Source of the DNA: Gerris lacustris
Lineage: Eukaryota > Arthropoda > Insecta > Hemiptera > Gerridae
Assembly (NCBI GenBank): GCA_951217055.1
Contig: OX578278.1
Coordinates: forward strand, 33,307,105 to 33,371,104
Length of the DNA stretch: 64,000 nucleotides
Reading direction: 5' to 3'
Part shown: positions 1-12,773 of the stretch, one piece after another
Layout of the letters: each line of letters begins with the position of its first letter
Position numbering within the stretch: position 1 is the stretch's first letter
Program-made: the position numbers and the translations under genes
The notes under the pieces: model-generated
What the model saw: the letters and a program-made list of their open reading frames with translations, nothing else
Told to the model about the DNA's origin: nothing
The model's database searches: none

Positions 1-75
1 AATAACATTGTTATGTAAATATTATATAATTATTATAACATTAATAATTATATAATATTTACATAACAATAACAT

Positions 76-115
<40 letters not shown>
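1..115. repeat. Perfect 29-bp palindrome followed by poly(A)
   Basis: Positions 7-35 and 42-70 are perfect reverse complements (29 bp, AT-rich, 6-nt loop). A poly(A) run fills 80-115. This could be the end of a foldback or retroposed element that starts left of the window. No coding content. Confidence 0.8.
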
Positions 116-117
<2 letters not shown>

Positions 118-608
118 ATCTGTAAAAAGAACAAGAATATATAGATCTATTTATTTAAGCCCCTTTAAGATTTTTTTTGACACACATAGCCCTTATATAT
201 TTTAGACCAACTTATATTTAACCATAAGTTTAAACATGAATGGATTATTTTAAATTAGATATCATATTAGAGATTCCATCGCTGATATCATGCCATAATC
301 TCATAAGGGGACTTGACTTCCCTGAGAAGGTTCAAACTTTTTTCAACAATAAATTGATGGGGCTTAATAAATTAAGCTCCATCAAACATTAGAGTAAGTT
401 GGAGGTGCTTTTTTCTGTTCTTTTCCATCATACATTAGGTCATTATAGCTTAGATGTTCGCCTTATGCAACCAGAGCTTTGATCGCTGCCAGGCTGTCAG
501 ACTAGATACTAATTTGTCTGTTACCTCTGACCGATAACCTCTTAGAAGGACCCCCTAATTAATTTTATAAACAAATAGTTTTGTAATTATTTAAATTTTT
601 GTTTACAG
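116..608. other. Non-coding stretch, possible intron
   Basis: AT-rich with no open frame that I can support. An imperfect hairpin sits at 354-385 (14-bp arms, one mismatch). If the exon at 609 is real, this is the 3' part of its upstream intron. Confidence 0.4.
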
Positions 609-710
609 TTGAAGCAATTTGATCTGGTTGTTTACTTGAGAAAGTGGAAGGAGCTTGAGGGTAAAAACATTGTACTTCCGAGTGGCGATGCCTCATCAGA
701 CACAGATTAA
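609..710 (+). CDS. Putative terminal coding exon of an unidentified gene
   Basis: A pyrimidine-rich tract ending in TTTACAG (602-608) is followed by an open frame of 33 codons closed by TAA at 708-710. The peptide begins LKQFDLVVYLRKWKELEG and ends with an acidic-serine tail (SSDTD). It has the composition of a real protein C-terminus (mixed hydrophobic and charged residues, W and Y) and stands out from the AT-rich surroundings. AATAAA hexamers downstream near 1257-1266 could serve polyadenylation. I do not recognise the family. Upstream exons would lie left of the window. The reading phase is inferred from the open frame only. Confidence 0.4.
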   Translation: MKQFDLVVYLRKWKELEGKNIVLPSGDASSDTD

Positions 711-3700
711 CCACTCTGACTACAAATTACTCGTTTGCATTCAACGAACTAGGTCTCAGTGCAAAATTAGCAAATTTTAAGCTTCAATCTGTTAAATCTT
801 AAACAGCAATTTACCGTACAGTACTCAATCAACTTATTATTAATAGTAGTTCAATAGAATATTAATTATATATAGAATATATATAGTTTAAAAGCTATTG
901 ATCACTCATCTTCCTGTAAGTTTATGTACAGTCCTAGCATTAACATTGTATAAAATCACGTTACTATCTCAACTAATTTTGTGAACTTATTTACACGACT
1001 ATTATTATCGACGTGAAACTAATTTATACCTAGTTTGTTTATGTAAACAAAAACATTTTTTCAATCATTCATTTCTTTTTTTACATAAAAACTGCATAGT
1101 ATAAATCACTCATTTTCCTTACCCAACATAAACATTTTTTCTACATAAAACAACTTTTTTTCATACTCTTTTTATTACTTCTTTATATACTGGTCATTTA
1201 TTTATATACTTATTATTATAACTTTTTTCAATATGGGGTAATTTAAATTTTATAAGAATAAATAAACTTTTTTTATTCAATATAACTACATATAACGTAT
1301 ATTTATGTATTTATTGTTAAAACTAAAGAATTTTATACAAAAAGAAGGTAATCTTGATAATAAATTGACTTAAATTATACACTATATTTGAAATAAATTT
1401 ATTATTTTATACTATTACGTTTTTGTTTGTGTAACTCTTTTCTTTTTGTTATTTCTTTATATAATTAAAAACTTTTTTTTGTCATTGATAACTATTAACC
1501 TGGTTATATGCGTGGCACAAATTGAATATATATCAAACCTTAAAAACTCATTCGTTTATTTGCTATTAATAGTACACGCCTCAAATTATTTTATTTTGCT
1601 ATCCTCTACTAAGTGTAGGCACACACTGGTAAATAAATATTGAAAAAGTATTTAAATTTATTTATTTAAAATTTACAATTGTTATCATAATAAATATTAT
1701 TAAGTATAATAGGTAAGTGAGCATATCTAAAATTAATTACTTTTTCATTCTCAAATTTTTCAATTAGATGCTGATGTATTGCCGCTTTTACCTGGGTTTA
1801 TTGGTTCATTTAGAATGTATACTACAATAGTAGAATGTACTATAGTAGAATGTACTTCTATTGCAAATAATATGGAATAACAGTATTTCTTAGTGGAAAA
1901 ATGTTTTGATGAGATGTTTTGTTGATGAGATTATTTTAAACAAACTTAAGGTTGCAAACAGCAGTTTTAGGGAAAATGTTTAACATTAGAGTAACATCTC
2001 AAATGGAAATGATATCAATAGTTGGACAAAAACAGAATGATACTTTAAATATACTTTAATATTAAAGCAGACTATCAACCTTTTTTGTTGTTACGGGAAA
2101 CTCTTGTCACTTCTCGACGGTGATTTTCTTCTCTTAATCTTTAAGATGCATCTTTATGATAGCTTGAAGTCTGAAAGTCAGCTTTATTATTTTTTTTGTA
2201 AAGACGTTCATTTTTGTCTTGTTAAATAATGATTGTTAGTATAAATTTAAATAAAAACTCACTGGTGGTTTAATTTAAAATAATAATATATAATTGTCTT
2301 ACAACAATATACATAAAAATTACAATCTGACGATTGTTTCGGTCTTTTGACTATTTTCAATGATAATTTTTTCATAGACTGAGTAAATAAAACAGGTTTT
2401 AATATGTAAAAAAGTATAGTGTGACTGGAGGTTGGTCTGTGGAGGTATTAGTGTGAAAGAGCCCACAGGCTCAGGGGTTCGGATTAAGGACCTGGTAGGT
2501 ACAGCTACCTGTGTAAAGGGCTTTAAATTTAACCACATGCTTTTTTTAAGTGCGTACTAATTATTATTATGTTTTATTACCACAAAATATAAAAAAATTA
2601 AGAATATTTAACATTTTTTTCAATTTAGATCTTAAGGTTAATTATGAAGAACTAAAATTTGATTTATGAATGCCACTGTATTCTGAGTCTTTAAAGAGTT
2701 AAACTTAACCATAAATTAAAATTCAGTTATTAAATTATAACACTAGAGGTAATATTTTTGACTACATTACATTGGATTCAGGTAGAATGAAATATTCTTC
2801 ATTGTTACCACTTTGGTAATATCAAACGTTCTTACTCCTACTAAAATTCATTTAGACGCATCTTACTTATACTTATAGGAAACCACTTAATATCATTGAG
2901 TTCATGTAATTTAGCTCATAATTACAATAAGTTGAATTTTACTATTTGCATTTCTATTCCTATCAACTTTAGTAATTACATTTTCTCCTTTCTAGCATAA
3001 TTTCTATGGTTAACTTATGTTACATGGAATGATTCATTTGCAACTGACTCTCATCATGAGCAACTTCCTTGAGAATGAGCTCTGTAAGTTTGAAATGTCA
3101 TGATTCTCAAAGACGCGGTCTTCTCCATAAGATCTAGATTTATTTGTCTGGTTGCTGAAACCTAAGCTAGAGATATTATTTAATGATTTTTTAGAAAATA
3201 CGATCGAGTAACCAATAGAACATAAGATAATGTTCTGAACAAGTAGTAATAAAATTTGAAGTATTCCAAATAAAGAGGATCCACCAAGCTATCTTTGGCA
3301 AATACTCGTAGGGAAAGTGTTGAATATTTCTGGGTGTCTACTGATGTAACTACTTCTGGTCCATCATACTACCGGGGAATAGACAGGGATAATATACATT
3401 TTCAGAAACTCAGATAAAGTAATTGATCATCCATCATCTATCTTTAAAAGAAGCAATTCTTGTAATTACAATAAATTTATTTTACAAATTTGGATTAGCT
3501 TATTTATTTTGATTTTTATTATTTTAGTGAACAAACTATATTCTTTTGAAAATTTAATAATATTTGTATGACGAATAAAAAAAAAAAATATTTAAAAAAA
3601 AAATAAATAGATAGTTTTCATTTTTTTAATTGCCATTCTATTATTTAAGAGCAATGACAAACATTTATGTTATAAATAGATATTTTTAATAAACTTTAAA

Positions 3701-4834
3701 TGTATTTATAATTCTAGTCCATAGCATTTAATTATGTATTATTTTAATATTATTATTATTTAATGATAAATCGTATAAAAACATGTGGTGCTTAATGAAA
3801 AATTAACCTGAAAATTTTATAATTATTTAATATCTTTTAATTTATCATATATGTAGTATATTTCCTTTTTGTTTCTACAAAACAGAAGTATTTTGTATTA
3901 TCTAAAAATAAATATTTGATAAAACAAAAATATATTTTTATCAATCAAATTATTAAGTTTATAGTTTTTATTCAAGTAATCTTATCATTTTAAGTTATGT
4001 GTGAAAATGTTTTATCTTGGAAAAACAAATATTTATCAGTGTGTGCCTTATGTTATATTTAATGTACATGGAAAATGTGATAATTGTAATTTTTTTTTCT
4101 AAAAAAAAAAAAATATATTGTAAATTAAATTGTAATGTAATTTAATGGTGAAAAAGTATTTTAGAATGATGCAATCATTGTGACATTAAATTATTATTTG
4201 AACAAGAATTTATAAAATTATTTTACTGATCCATAACTTCTTTTTTTTTAACCTACCTTTATTTTAAAAGAAAGATGCGTCGATAAATTACACACCAGCA
4301 AGGAGGAAAGTATTACATTGTGCACTTACCCTAAAATTCGTAACTTATGCCAATAAAGATTTTGATTACAAAAAAAGGTACGGTAATCAATTATTCAATT
4401 ATTAATTATAAAATTATCAATTACATTAAATTATAAAAATATAAACAAGAGTTATTTATCATGCCATAAATAAAAAATTGTCAACAAAACAGTGAAATGG
4501 CTTATTTTGTCGGCTATAAGAGCCGAAAACAGAAAACCTAGAATAGGCATTCCAGTGTCATGAGCCGAGAAGAAAAAAGTATTTCAGAATCAGGTTGTCA
4601 TGCCCTACAAGTTACACCACTTCTCAATTTGTAGCCATTTTTGGCAATTTCCCTGGGTTTAATAGCCCATGAAAAATGCTAAAAAATAAAAAGTTAAACA
4701 TGGCTCATTTTGTAAGGCTTGTTCTCTTTGGCTCTAGGCCCTGAAATGTTATAAGGCAAAATAGGAAGACATTTCTTCGGCAATCCCTCGTACAGTCAAT
4801 CTCCCATTATTAGATTTTCTACTCTCTCAACCTT
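711..4834. other. AT-rich intergenic DNA, possible 3'UTR at its start
   Basis: More than 4 kb of AT-rich sequence with A/T homopolymers (for example around 3578-3605 and 4090-4115). The few open frames here, such as 1446-1643 plus and 2320-2538 minus, have low-complexity composition and no recognisable family. I see no gene. Confidence 0.6.
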
Positions 4835-4978
4835 GAGATCAGTAAAAATTCCGCAGATGCAATTTTGTGTGATGATTTGAATGTGCACAGAAGGGATGCA
4901 AAATTTGTGCCTAAGCTTTTATTGGCAGAACAGAAAGAACTCCTTGTAGTTGCACAGGACTTGCTGGATACTATCAAC
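4835..4978 (+). pseudogene. Mariner transposase internal fragment, inverted relative to its N-terminus
   Basis: Read on the plus strand from GAG at 4835, this gives a peptide with EISKNSADAILCDDLNVHRR and then AKFVPKLLLAEQKELLVVAQ and DLLDTIN, the part of mariner transposases between the DNA-binding helices and the catalytic domain. A stop follows at 4982-4984. It directly abuts the N-terminal fragment but lies on the opposite strand, so the relic has suffered an internal inversion with deletion of the roughly 60 intervening residues. Confidence 0.75.
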
Positions 4979-5109
4979 TGCTGAATCTTAGGAATTGTTT
5001 CGCTTTGAGAATCACCAACCTTTTGACAAAATTTTATGCGGTACCTTTGCTCAACTCGTTCAGTTGTCTTTAGATTAATCAAAATCCGACAAACAGGAGT
5101 TAAATTCAA
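4978..5109 (-). pseudogene. Mariner transposase N-terminal fragment (relic)
   Basis: The minus-strand frame from 5109 contains VEQRYRIKFCQKVGDSQSET followed by IPKIQQ, which matches the start of the helix-turn-helix domain of mariner (Tc1/mariner superfamily) transposases. Homology stops at about 4978, where the frame runs into sequence whose coding sense is on the opposite strand. About 44 residues remain of a family usually near 350. The catalytic DDE/D domain is absent, so the element cannot transpose by itself. Confidence 0.75.
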
Positions 5110-6179
5110 TTACTACAATTGAATCTTTTTAAAAATGTTTATTTGGAGATAAACAATGTAAAACTACATAAATTTCCTCATATAACTCTCTCTGTAGTGG
5201 AGGCAATCACTTACAGAGAGTAAGATGTAAAAATAGAAATGGCAGAATTTAAGTAAATGAAATGCATCCAGCTCTGGGGGCAGCTGGCTTATGGCTTATA
5301 TACATAAATTATTGCTGAGGTGTTAATTATACTGTGTCTATATGTGTATGTGGTGTATCAATGTGTTACTCACTTCAGCAGTTTACATTAATATAACTCA
5401 GGTATAACAGCACCTCACTCGGTGGCCAATGACTGACTAACCGGAACAACGTCAAAAAATTTAAGCATGATTAAGCTGTCTCCTTCCACTGTGCACTGTG
5501 GCGCTGGCCTAGCATTATTACTGCAGGAAAATTCAAGGTTGTATACTTTTTAGACAGACCTTTTATAGTGTTTATGCAGATTCTTAACAGTGTATATGAG
5601 TGCCAACATTTTTTTTTTCTTCTAATATATCCAAATTGTATAAATATTTATAATTTCCTAATAATGTGACACACAATGTATTAAGAATTCAATAGTTGAT
5701 TATTCAGAAAACAAAATTGTGGGAACCCTATTTTGTATGTAGAAAATGAGCCCATCTCTCAGTGTGCATTTTGTTTGGAACCTGGTCCAACCTTGGTTTT
5801 GATTTGCATTCAGTAAATCTTAGTAAAAAACTTATCATAGAACAACTTATATATTGATCATAAAAATGGTAATTTTTTATTTTTTTAGTGTGTTCAACCC
5901 ACTTTTTACTCTTAATAGTTTTAAGTAGGTATTTTATTCAACGATGATTTATTGAAGAAGATGTTTCATTGTCTTATAGCAGTTAAACAATTTGGAAGTA
6001 TACATGATATTGCAGTTTTTGCTTTTTACTATGAAAGATTAGTAGTCCAGTCACGAGGGGAAGTCCACCTTGCGTTTGATGCAGGAAATTATTTTATTTT
6101 TTTCGTGTCCTTAGGCCACGTCCTTAACCACGATTTTTTTTGCATTTTTTTCGGTTTCCCACTTATAACTTAAAATGGC
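5110..6179. other. Intergenic, no gene seen
   Basis: AT-rich sequence. An imperfect hairpin (CTCTCTGTA/TTACAGAGAG) lies near 5184-5221. The frame at 5952-6173 plus has no recognisable family. Confidence 0.5.
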
Positions 6180-6480
6180 TGCTCCTGTCGAAAAAATGGT
6201 TCTATTCAAAATTAAAGAGCATAAAATTTCCTTTCAAATGCACTAGTCGAAAATATTTCTACGGATTCTACAGAACTTTTTAAACTTCTCTAAAAGAACC
6301 AAATAACTTTTAGAAAGGGGGGTAAGCGGGAGGGAGTGTTTCAGAGGAGGGGGTGAAGTAAGTAACGGAACGAATATTCAATTATTGCAGCGTAAAACAG
6401 TTCATTCACAACTTTTGCTGTTTCAAATGTATTTGAATGGGGGGGGGGGGGGATCCAAGGGGGGTAGGAGTTGGAGCTAG
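6170..6480. repeat. Dispersed repeat fragment related to the 60-64 kb inverted repeats
   Basis: Phrases such as AAAGAGCATAAAATTTCCT (about 6216-6235) recur with small changes near 60348 and, inverted, near the window end. A run of 13 or so G residues sits near 6440-6452. Probably a diverged copy of the same mobile family. Confidence 0.45.
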
Positions 6481-6849
6481 TACCGGCCCAACATTTAAAA
6501 AGACTACAGAGAAAATAAATGTTTGTATGTATGGTTTTTGTGTGTTTGACAAAATATTGTGTGCGCCGGCCTGGCTCACTTAAATTCTAAATCTATTTGC
6601 GTGTGATTCCTTATTTATTCGATGTAGCCTTGGGTCTATAGTTGTGCAGCAATTTGAAGTAAATTATTTGGAAAGCGCAGGATAATTAAAATTGACCTAG
6701 ACACCAGTTGACTGCTAGCCTCCTCAAGCTACTCCTGCATTCAACTCACTATTATATGTCACCTGACCTCTTTGAAAGTGTTCTATTTTAAAACATTGCA
6801 AGTAAGATCCTCGACTGCGTTTTTCTCCAGTGTGTGATAGCGACTCATT

Positions 6850-7400
6850 ATAGAAGAGGTGTAGTTCAGTAACCAAAACAACGTCTTCACACAAACTTTT
6901 TTTTTTTTTCTTTTTTTTTTATACCGGGGGGCTTTTTACACCCGAAGATGCAGGCCACTTAGGTGGGCCCATTCATCAAACCCGGGTTAGGGACCGAAAT
7001 CTTTACACTGTCGTGTGAAGATGTGGTCGTCAACCATGACTCCCCTCCTAGTAGGGAGTCAACCATGACTCCCCTCCTAAATTACAACCAGGAGTGTCAT
7101 CATCATGGTTTCCAGGCCGAAACCTGGTGGCGCCACTCTTTCGAGGAGCTTCCCACTTGCTTAAACAATGCTGGGTGGTCATTAAACGGGGGGCCTGGTC
7201 CGGGAATCGAACCCAGAGCTGCGGTCACCTTCTGACCCGGCTCGATGCTGCTTAACTTGCCTAACTAACTAACCTAACTAACCGCAAGGCAGGAGCGCTC
7301 TAGCCTCCGAGCCACCCAGGCCCCCTTCGCACAAACTGTAACAAACACAATTATTTTGTGTGAAGACGTTGTTTTGGTTTTTGAACTACACCTCTTCTAT
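6850..7400. mobile_element. Foldback element (47-bp arms) interrupted by a SINE
   Basis: Positions 6850-6896 and 7354-7400 are near-perfect reverse complements (about 47 bp, with a mismatch around GTTC/GTTT). Without the SINE at 6898-7324 the two arms would enclose only a short loop, giving an almost perfect hairpin of roughly 110 bp. This is typical of a foldback MITE. No transposase is encoded. Confidence 0.75.
6898..7324 (-). mobile_element. tRNA-derived SINE
   Basis: On the minus strand the element begins GGGGCCTGGGTGGCTCGGAGG, with an A-box-like TGGCTCGGAGG and a perfect B-box-like GGTTCGATTCC near 7203-7213. It ends in an A-rich tail seen as the T tract at 6898-6920. Target duplications flank it: CTTCACACAAACT at 6885-6897 and CTTCGCACAAACT at 7325-7337, one mismatch in 13. 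A local duplication of about 27 bp (CAACCATGACTCCCCTCCTA twice) lies near 7033-7080. The open frame at 6963-7235 is incidental. Confidence 0.8.
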
Positions 7401-8294
7401 GATGGCAAGTAAGACTGGGCCGAGCTAACTCGCCTATTTAACTCGACCAATGTAACCTGGGCTTTACGATTCAATATGTATATTTTCTAATAATTATTTA
7501 TTTCCAGGCTGTACTATATTGATGAGTTTGCTGTTTACCTGACGCGTTTACTGGTAGCATTCTTCATTTACCATTATAGAATAATTAAAAAGTTACTCTA
7601 TTTGCTGTTTCAAGTTATTTCACTTTACAATGAAAGTTTCTCTCTCTAATACCAACATATTAATATTTACAAATATGTATTTGAAATAAAGAAGAGTTTG
7701 ATCATATGATTCCACTATTTATTTAAGTTTGAGCCTAACGAGATGCAAAGACAATACCTTTTTAAGCATTTTACAATCAAAAAACGGTACAAACTAAACA
7801 AAGTAAAAAGTCTTATAAACAATGTAAGATTGAATTTAAATTCGATAATATCAGATTTAATTAATTTATTTTTAAATATATTTAAAAAAGTTCAACAGGT
7901 GGTTGTTTACTTTTTGTTTCTTCCATTTTCAGCAGAATCAAATTTATTATCATCAGTATTACGAAAACTAGATTTTTCTTGGGAAAACTAGTTATACTAT
8001 TAGATTCGTATTTAAATGGACTATATTTTAAACTTTTTAATCAAAATTATCGAAACCGTTGTAGAGAAATAATTTTTCAGTTTTTGGAGATAGCAGCACT
8101 AAATTTCATTTATCGATTTTGCCTGGGGGTATGATTATAACAAATTCCATGAAAATAGCCCTAAAGTTTAGGCTCCAGGCGAATGCAAAGATTACAGACA
8201 AACATTTTTAAACCCAGACCTCCTTAAAACATGTAAAAATATCAAAATCAAATTTCCACACCATCACAATACTATCTCTTTATATATACAACAT
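7401..8294. other. Intergenic, no gene seen
   Basis: AT-rich. The plus-strand frame 7743-7991 has skewed K/N/L/F composition and no recognisable family, so it is treated as chance. Confidence 0.5.
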
Positions 8295-8565
8295 CAGGGG
8301 TCGGCAACCTTATAGTCTATAAGGGCGTAATACCAGATTTGCAAATTGCCGAGTGCGCACATATCAGCAGTTGAAGAGCAAAAAAAATGTCACACTTTAA
8401 AAAACTTAATACCTTATTATAAGTTTGCCTTGGCCTTTTACCGTGGGGTAGTTTTTGATATGCTGACGAATTAAAGAGAGAGAGAGAGAGAGAGAAAAAG
8501 AAGCAAAATGGGTGGTATCAGAGGGCGCATTAAAAGTAACTGAGGGCCCAGGGTTATAACCCCTG
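8295..8565. mobile_element. Non-autonomous hAT element (MITE)
   Basis: The left end begins CAGGGGTCGGCAACCTTATA, a classic hAT terminus, and the right end finishes ...TTATAACCCCTG. Terminal CAGGGGT/ACCCCTG is inverted. Flanking 8-mers TACAACAT (8287-8294) and TACTATGT (8566-8573) agree at five of eight sites and may be a decayed target duplication. A (GA)n tract sits near 8475-8494. No transposase. Confidence 0.65.
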
Positions 8566-10075
8566 TACTATGTATATGAGAAAGCAAACATTACAAATAA
8601 CCTAAACATTGATGAGTCAGACGCGACGAAACGATGCAGGACATGGCGTAATGCCGAGCCAACATCTTTGTGACATATAGTCTAATGTTGGAACAGTTCC
8701 TCATCCCTTGGTGTCTCTCACTACACAAATTGTGCATTATAGAAAATAAAATATACAAGTTTAAACAATTTGTTTATTTTAAACATTTACAATTTATAAT
8801 AGACAATAATTACCTATTGTAATATTTTATTCAGATAAATTGGACTACTGGTAACTTCATTTTTAACTTAAGTACAATAAAAGTAAAATAACAGAAGAAT
8901 AATAATACAAGTAACAAAAAGAAAATCACAGTGTATTCACTAACAAAATAAATAAATTAAAATAAACATAATAATAAAAATTAAGTTAAATTGATTAGCT
9001 CTGAGAGAAATCACACCTCATCACTCGAAGCTTGTTCTATCAAACTAATATGGAAATTGGATAAATGGCATCTCACAAGTAGTTGCATGTTTTTTTGGTT
9101 TTTTTAGTGATGGTATTTCACATATAATTTTGATCCACCTCTTTAAAGTTTAATTCATCTTTATCAAGACCAAATCACTCCACCGTATTTAAATGTAAAA
9201 TTAAAAATTTGACATATAATTTTAAAATTAATAATGAACTATATGATTGAATAAAGGTTATAATAAAAAAAAGAGAAATAGAATAAGAGAAAAGTTAATT
9301 AAGATACAAAATATTTTCACGGCTTAAGAGAGCAGAGTAATAAGAAAAGGGCTTTAAAATATTGATTACATGTTCATGGAAAAGAATTTGTTTTTTCAAC
9401 TACAAATGAACATATTTGTATGGCTAAGTAGTTTACTCTCGCCTGGATCCAAGGTTCAAAAACAAAAGAATCACCACCAAACTGTATCGTTGATAATTAG
9501 AATCCTCTCACTGAAGATCACATCAAATAGATAAGTAAAGTGGGTGATCCTGCTGTTCTATAATGGCCAATGTTGTGCTCGTCAAGTAAAAGAAAAAAAT
9601 TAAAAGTATTTCAAGCTTACAAATAGGATTAAAAATTGACTAGGAAAAAGAAACATTTTTAAAATAAAAATTCTGACATTCTGGTCATCAGCCAGATTTA
9701 ATTTTACTAAAAAGGTAAACACTTATTTAAGTCCACACCAACATCATTGCTAGGTCATTAGAGCAACTATTAATCAGCCACTTTTCTCATCTACAGATAA
9801 GATCATTGGTGCGATATATATCTCACCTGAAATAAGAGTTTTGTTAGTTCTTGGGCTATAGTTCTACACAGTGCTTGATTTGTGGCGGTACACACAGGTA
9901 CCTCTCATAGAAGATTGCTGGTGCGCATGGGAGTTTTATTTTGTACCAATGTTTTTTGGTTTATTTTTTTGCCAAGTGCTGTATTCAAACTTTTAAAATG
10001 CCCAGAAAAGTATTAAAATAACTTTTCAAAACTTTTTTTTACAAATCAAGCACTGGTTTTGCAGTCAAGATGAGT
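8566..10075. other. Intergenic, no gene seen
   Basis: AT-rich sequence with no coding exon I can support. Confidence 0.5.
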
Positions 10076-10250
10076 GTTAACTCTGACAGCTTAGGAAAAT
10101 GGGGAGGGGAGTCAATGAGAGCTCTATATTATGATGTCTAGTAGGCCAGGTCAACTAGGCAAGCAAAAATGTTATTGGTGGGGGATAACCAACAAGTGAT
10201 TTTATATTTTCCCTCACATAGGTCGGCAAACCTGAGCTGCCAGAGTTAAC
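10076..10250. mobile_element. Short MITE with 17-bp terminal inverted repeats
   Basis: Left end GTTAACTCTGACAGCTT (10076-10092) and right end GAGCTGCCAGAGTTAAC (10234-10250) are inverted with 15 of 17 matches. Internal phrases (AAAATGGGGAGGGGAGTCAA; CCCTCACATAGGTCGGC) recur near 19775, 21720, 21963-22041 and 22288-22440, so it belongs to a local family. Confidence 0.65.
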
Positions 10251-11333
10251 GTAATTTTGATCCGACTGCAGGAAGATTATAAAAAATTGTAGGGAAACTA
10301 ACTTTTATAATAACTAATATATATAAAAATTAAAATGTGATAAATTAATAATTTTCAGTTTCAGTATCTCATGTACTAAAACATATATGACTATGACATA
10401 GGTGTCTTTATTTATTTACTTTTTTTTTTAATGAATAAACTTTTAAAATAGATTAACCCTATGTGGTTTTGACATAAAAAGTTAAATATCAAATTAGAGT
10501 AGGTATATTGATATTAAATTCAACTACAAAATAAGCGAAGAGAAAGAAATTAATTTTATATAATTATCTTCTATCAATATGGTAGCTATTCAATAGTATA
10601 AAAAAGTTCATAAAATGCAAGGCACTTTCCTTCACACTGTACAGTATAAATTCAAATGATTAAAAACTCCAAGTTCATCAAACTAAAATTTTTTCTATAA
10701 TCGTTAATGAACAAATAATGATTACCTAATGCAGTTAAAAACTAGTTTGTAATGAATAAAACTGTGAATGATTTCAATTATTGAAGAATTAATAAGGTTG
10801 TAAATATGAACTAAATTAAACATTAAGATTTAAATGTTTTACTAAAGTAGCTAGTTCCTGCAATAACTTGATTGGTGGAAGTAAGAATTGCTGAAAGAGA
10901 TAAAACACTCGTATAGCATATTTAATCCTAAAAAAAAATCAAGTTACTGAAGAAAAGGTAAACTAATTTACTGACAGAATTTAGGTCATGATACATAGAC
11001 GATTAATTGTATGACATTTTAAATTCTTATAAGACATCAGTCAATTAAAAACATTTAAAATTGATATAATAATTAAACAAATTTCAAAAATAGTCATGAA
11101 AACAAGCTATAGTGCTGTAGTGGGTCTTGTAAACCAGATAGAATGCCTGATGGGAGTTAATGGACCCTTATGTCACCCATTATTACATTAATAGCTATGA
11201 GTATAAGTCTGGTAGGCTCTTGCCCTTTGTGGGCTTGATGTTGACACAGATTATTTATACATTTTTAAAATAAATTAAAAGAGCACATTGTTTCTTAAAA
11301 AAAGTTTTCCCAAGCATACTTTTAATTGTAGGG

Positions 11334-11800
11334 CCCTGATCTCCCTGGCAGTCTGAGACTAGCGGTTAAAAGCACACATGGTACAAGTAGTAGTACTAGA
11401 CGGAAGGACGAACCACTTGTTTGAATCTAGTAATGAGCCTTATTGAGGCCCATATTACTAACCCATGGTAACAAGTAGTAGTACTAGACGGAAGGACGAA
11501 CCACTTGTTTGAATCTAGTAATGAGCCTTATTGAGGCCTATATTACTAACCCCATGGTAGAAAATCCCAGCCACTTCACACATACCACTGTGTACAATGT
11601 AACACCTAAGGCAGTATAGTGTGGTCATAAGTGAGCTATATAAATCAGAGCGTCAAAGCATGGGTATGAACCCATGCTATGATACAAATCAGAGCACCAC
11701 GGCACAAGATTGAACCCACTTGACTTTGTTTCACTCTTGATTCATTGAAAGCCGAGCAGATGGGACAGGCACCTTTAGTCCCACGGCCACGCTGGCTCCC
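11334..11800 (-). mobile_element. tRNA-derived SINE (Leu/Ser-like head)
   Basis: On the minus strand from 11800 the head reads GGGAGCCAGCGTGGCCGTGG followed by GACTAAAGGTGCC, resembling the 5' half of a long-variable-arm tRNA (A box TGGCCGTGGGAC..). A B-box-like GGGTTCAATCTTG follows near 11715-11727. The body contains a tandem duplication (see separate entry). The distal boundary near 11334 is approximate. Confidence 0.6.
11383..11557. repeat. Two tandem copies of an about 87-bp unit
   Basis: ACAAGTAGTAGTACTAGACG begins at about 11383 and again at about 11470. The two units match almost completely through ATTACTAACCCATGG. It lies within the SINE body. Confidence 0.85.
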
Positions 11801-12632
<832 letters not shown>

Positions 12633-12773
12633 TCATGTCTCGTAGAGCAAACGTTGATAGTGGGGCAGAACTTGACAGGTAGGGACATGAAGACCGAATT
12701 CTAACGCTACCAGTACGGCAAACTCGGATGTCAATAGATCTCTTCTATTAAGACGTAATACTGCTTCAGTTTT
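12633..12773 (-). CDS. Cables: CABLES exon 9 (C-terminus and stop)
   Basis: Acceptor TTTGTGTTAG. It encodes [20 protein letters not shown], then [20 protein letters not shown] and RLLYET before TGA at 12635-12633. The family C-terminus (R/N-rich helix then VLVALEFxLHxP..HYxRL) is clear. Confidence 0.92.
   Translation of the reverse strand, partial: KTEAVLRLNRRDLLTSEFAVLVALEFGLHVPTCQVLPHYQRLLYET

Noticed and set aside
1446..1643. Hydrophobic 65-residue plus frame
   Set aside because: Composition is that of translated AT-rich DNA; no signals or homology.
6963..7235. 90-residue plus-strand frame within the SINE
   Set aside because: Lies antisense in a tRNA-derived SINE; coding appearance comes from its higher GC.
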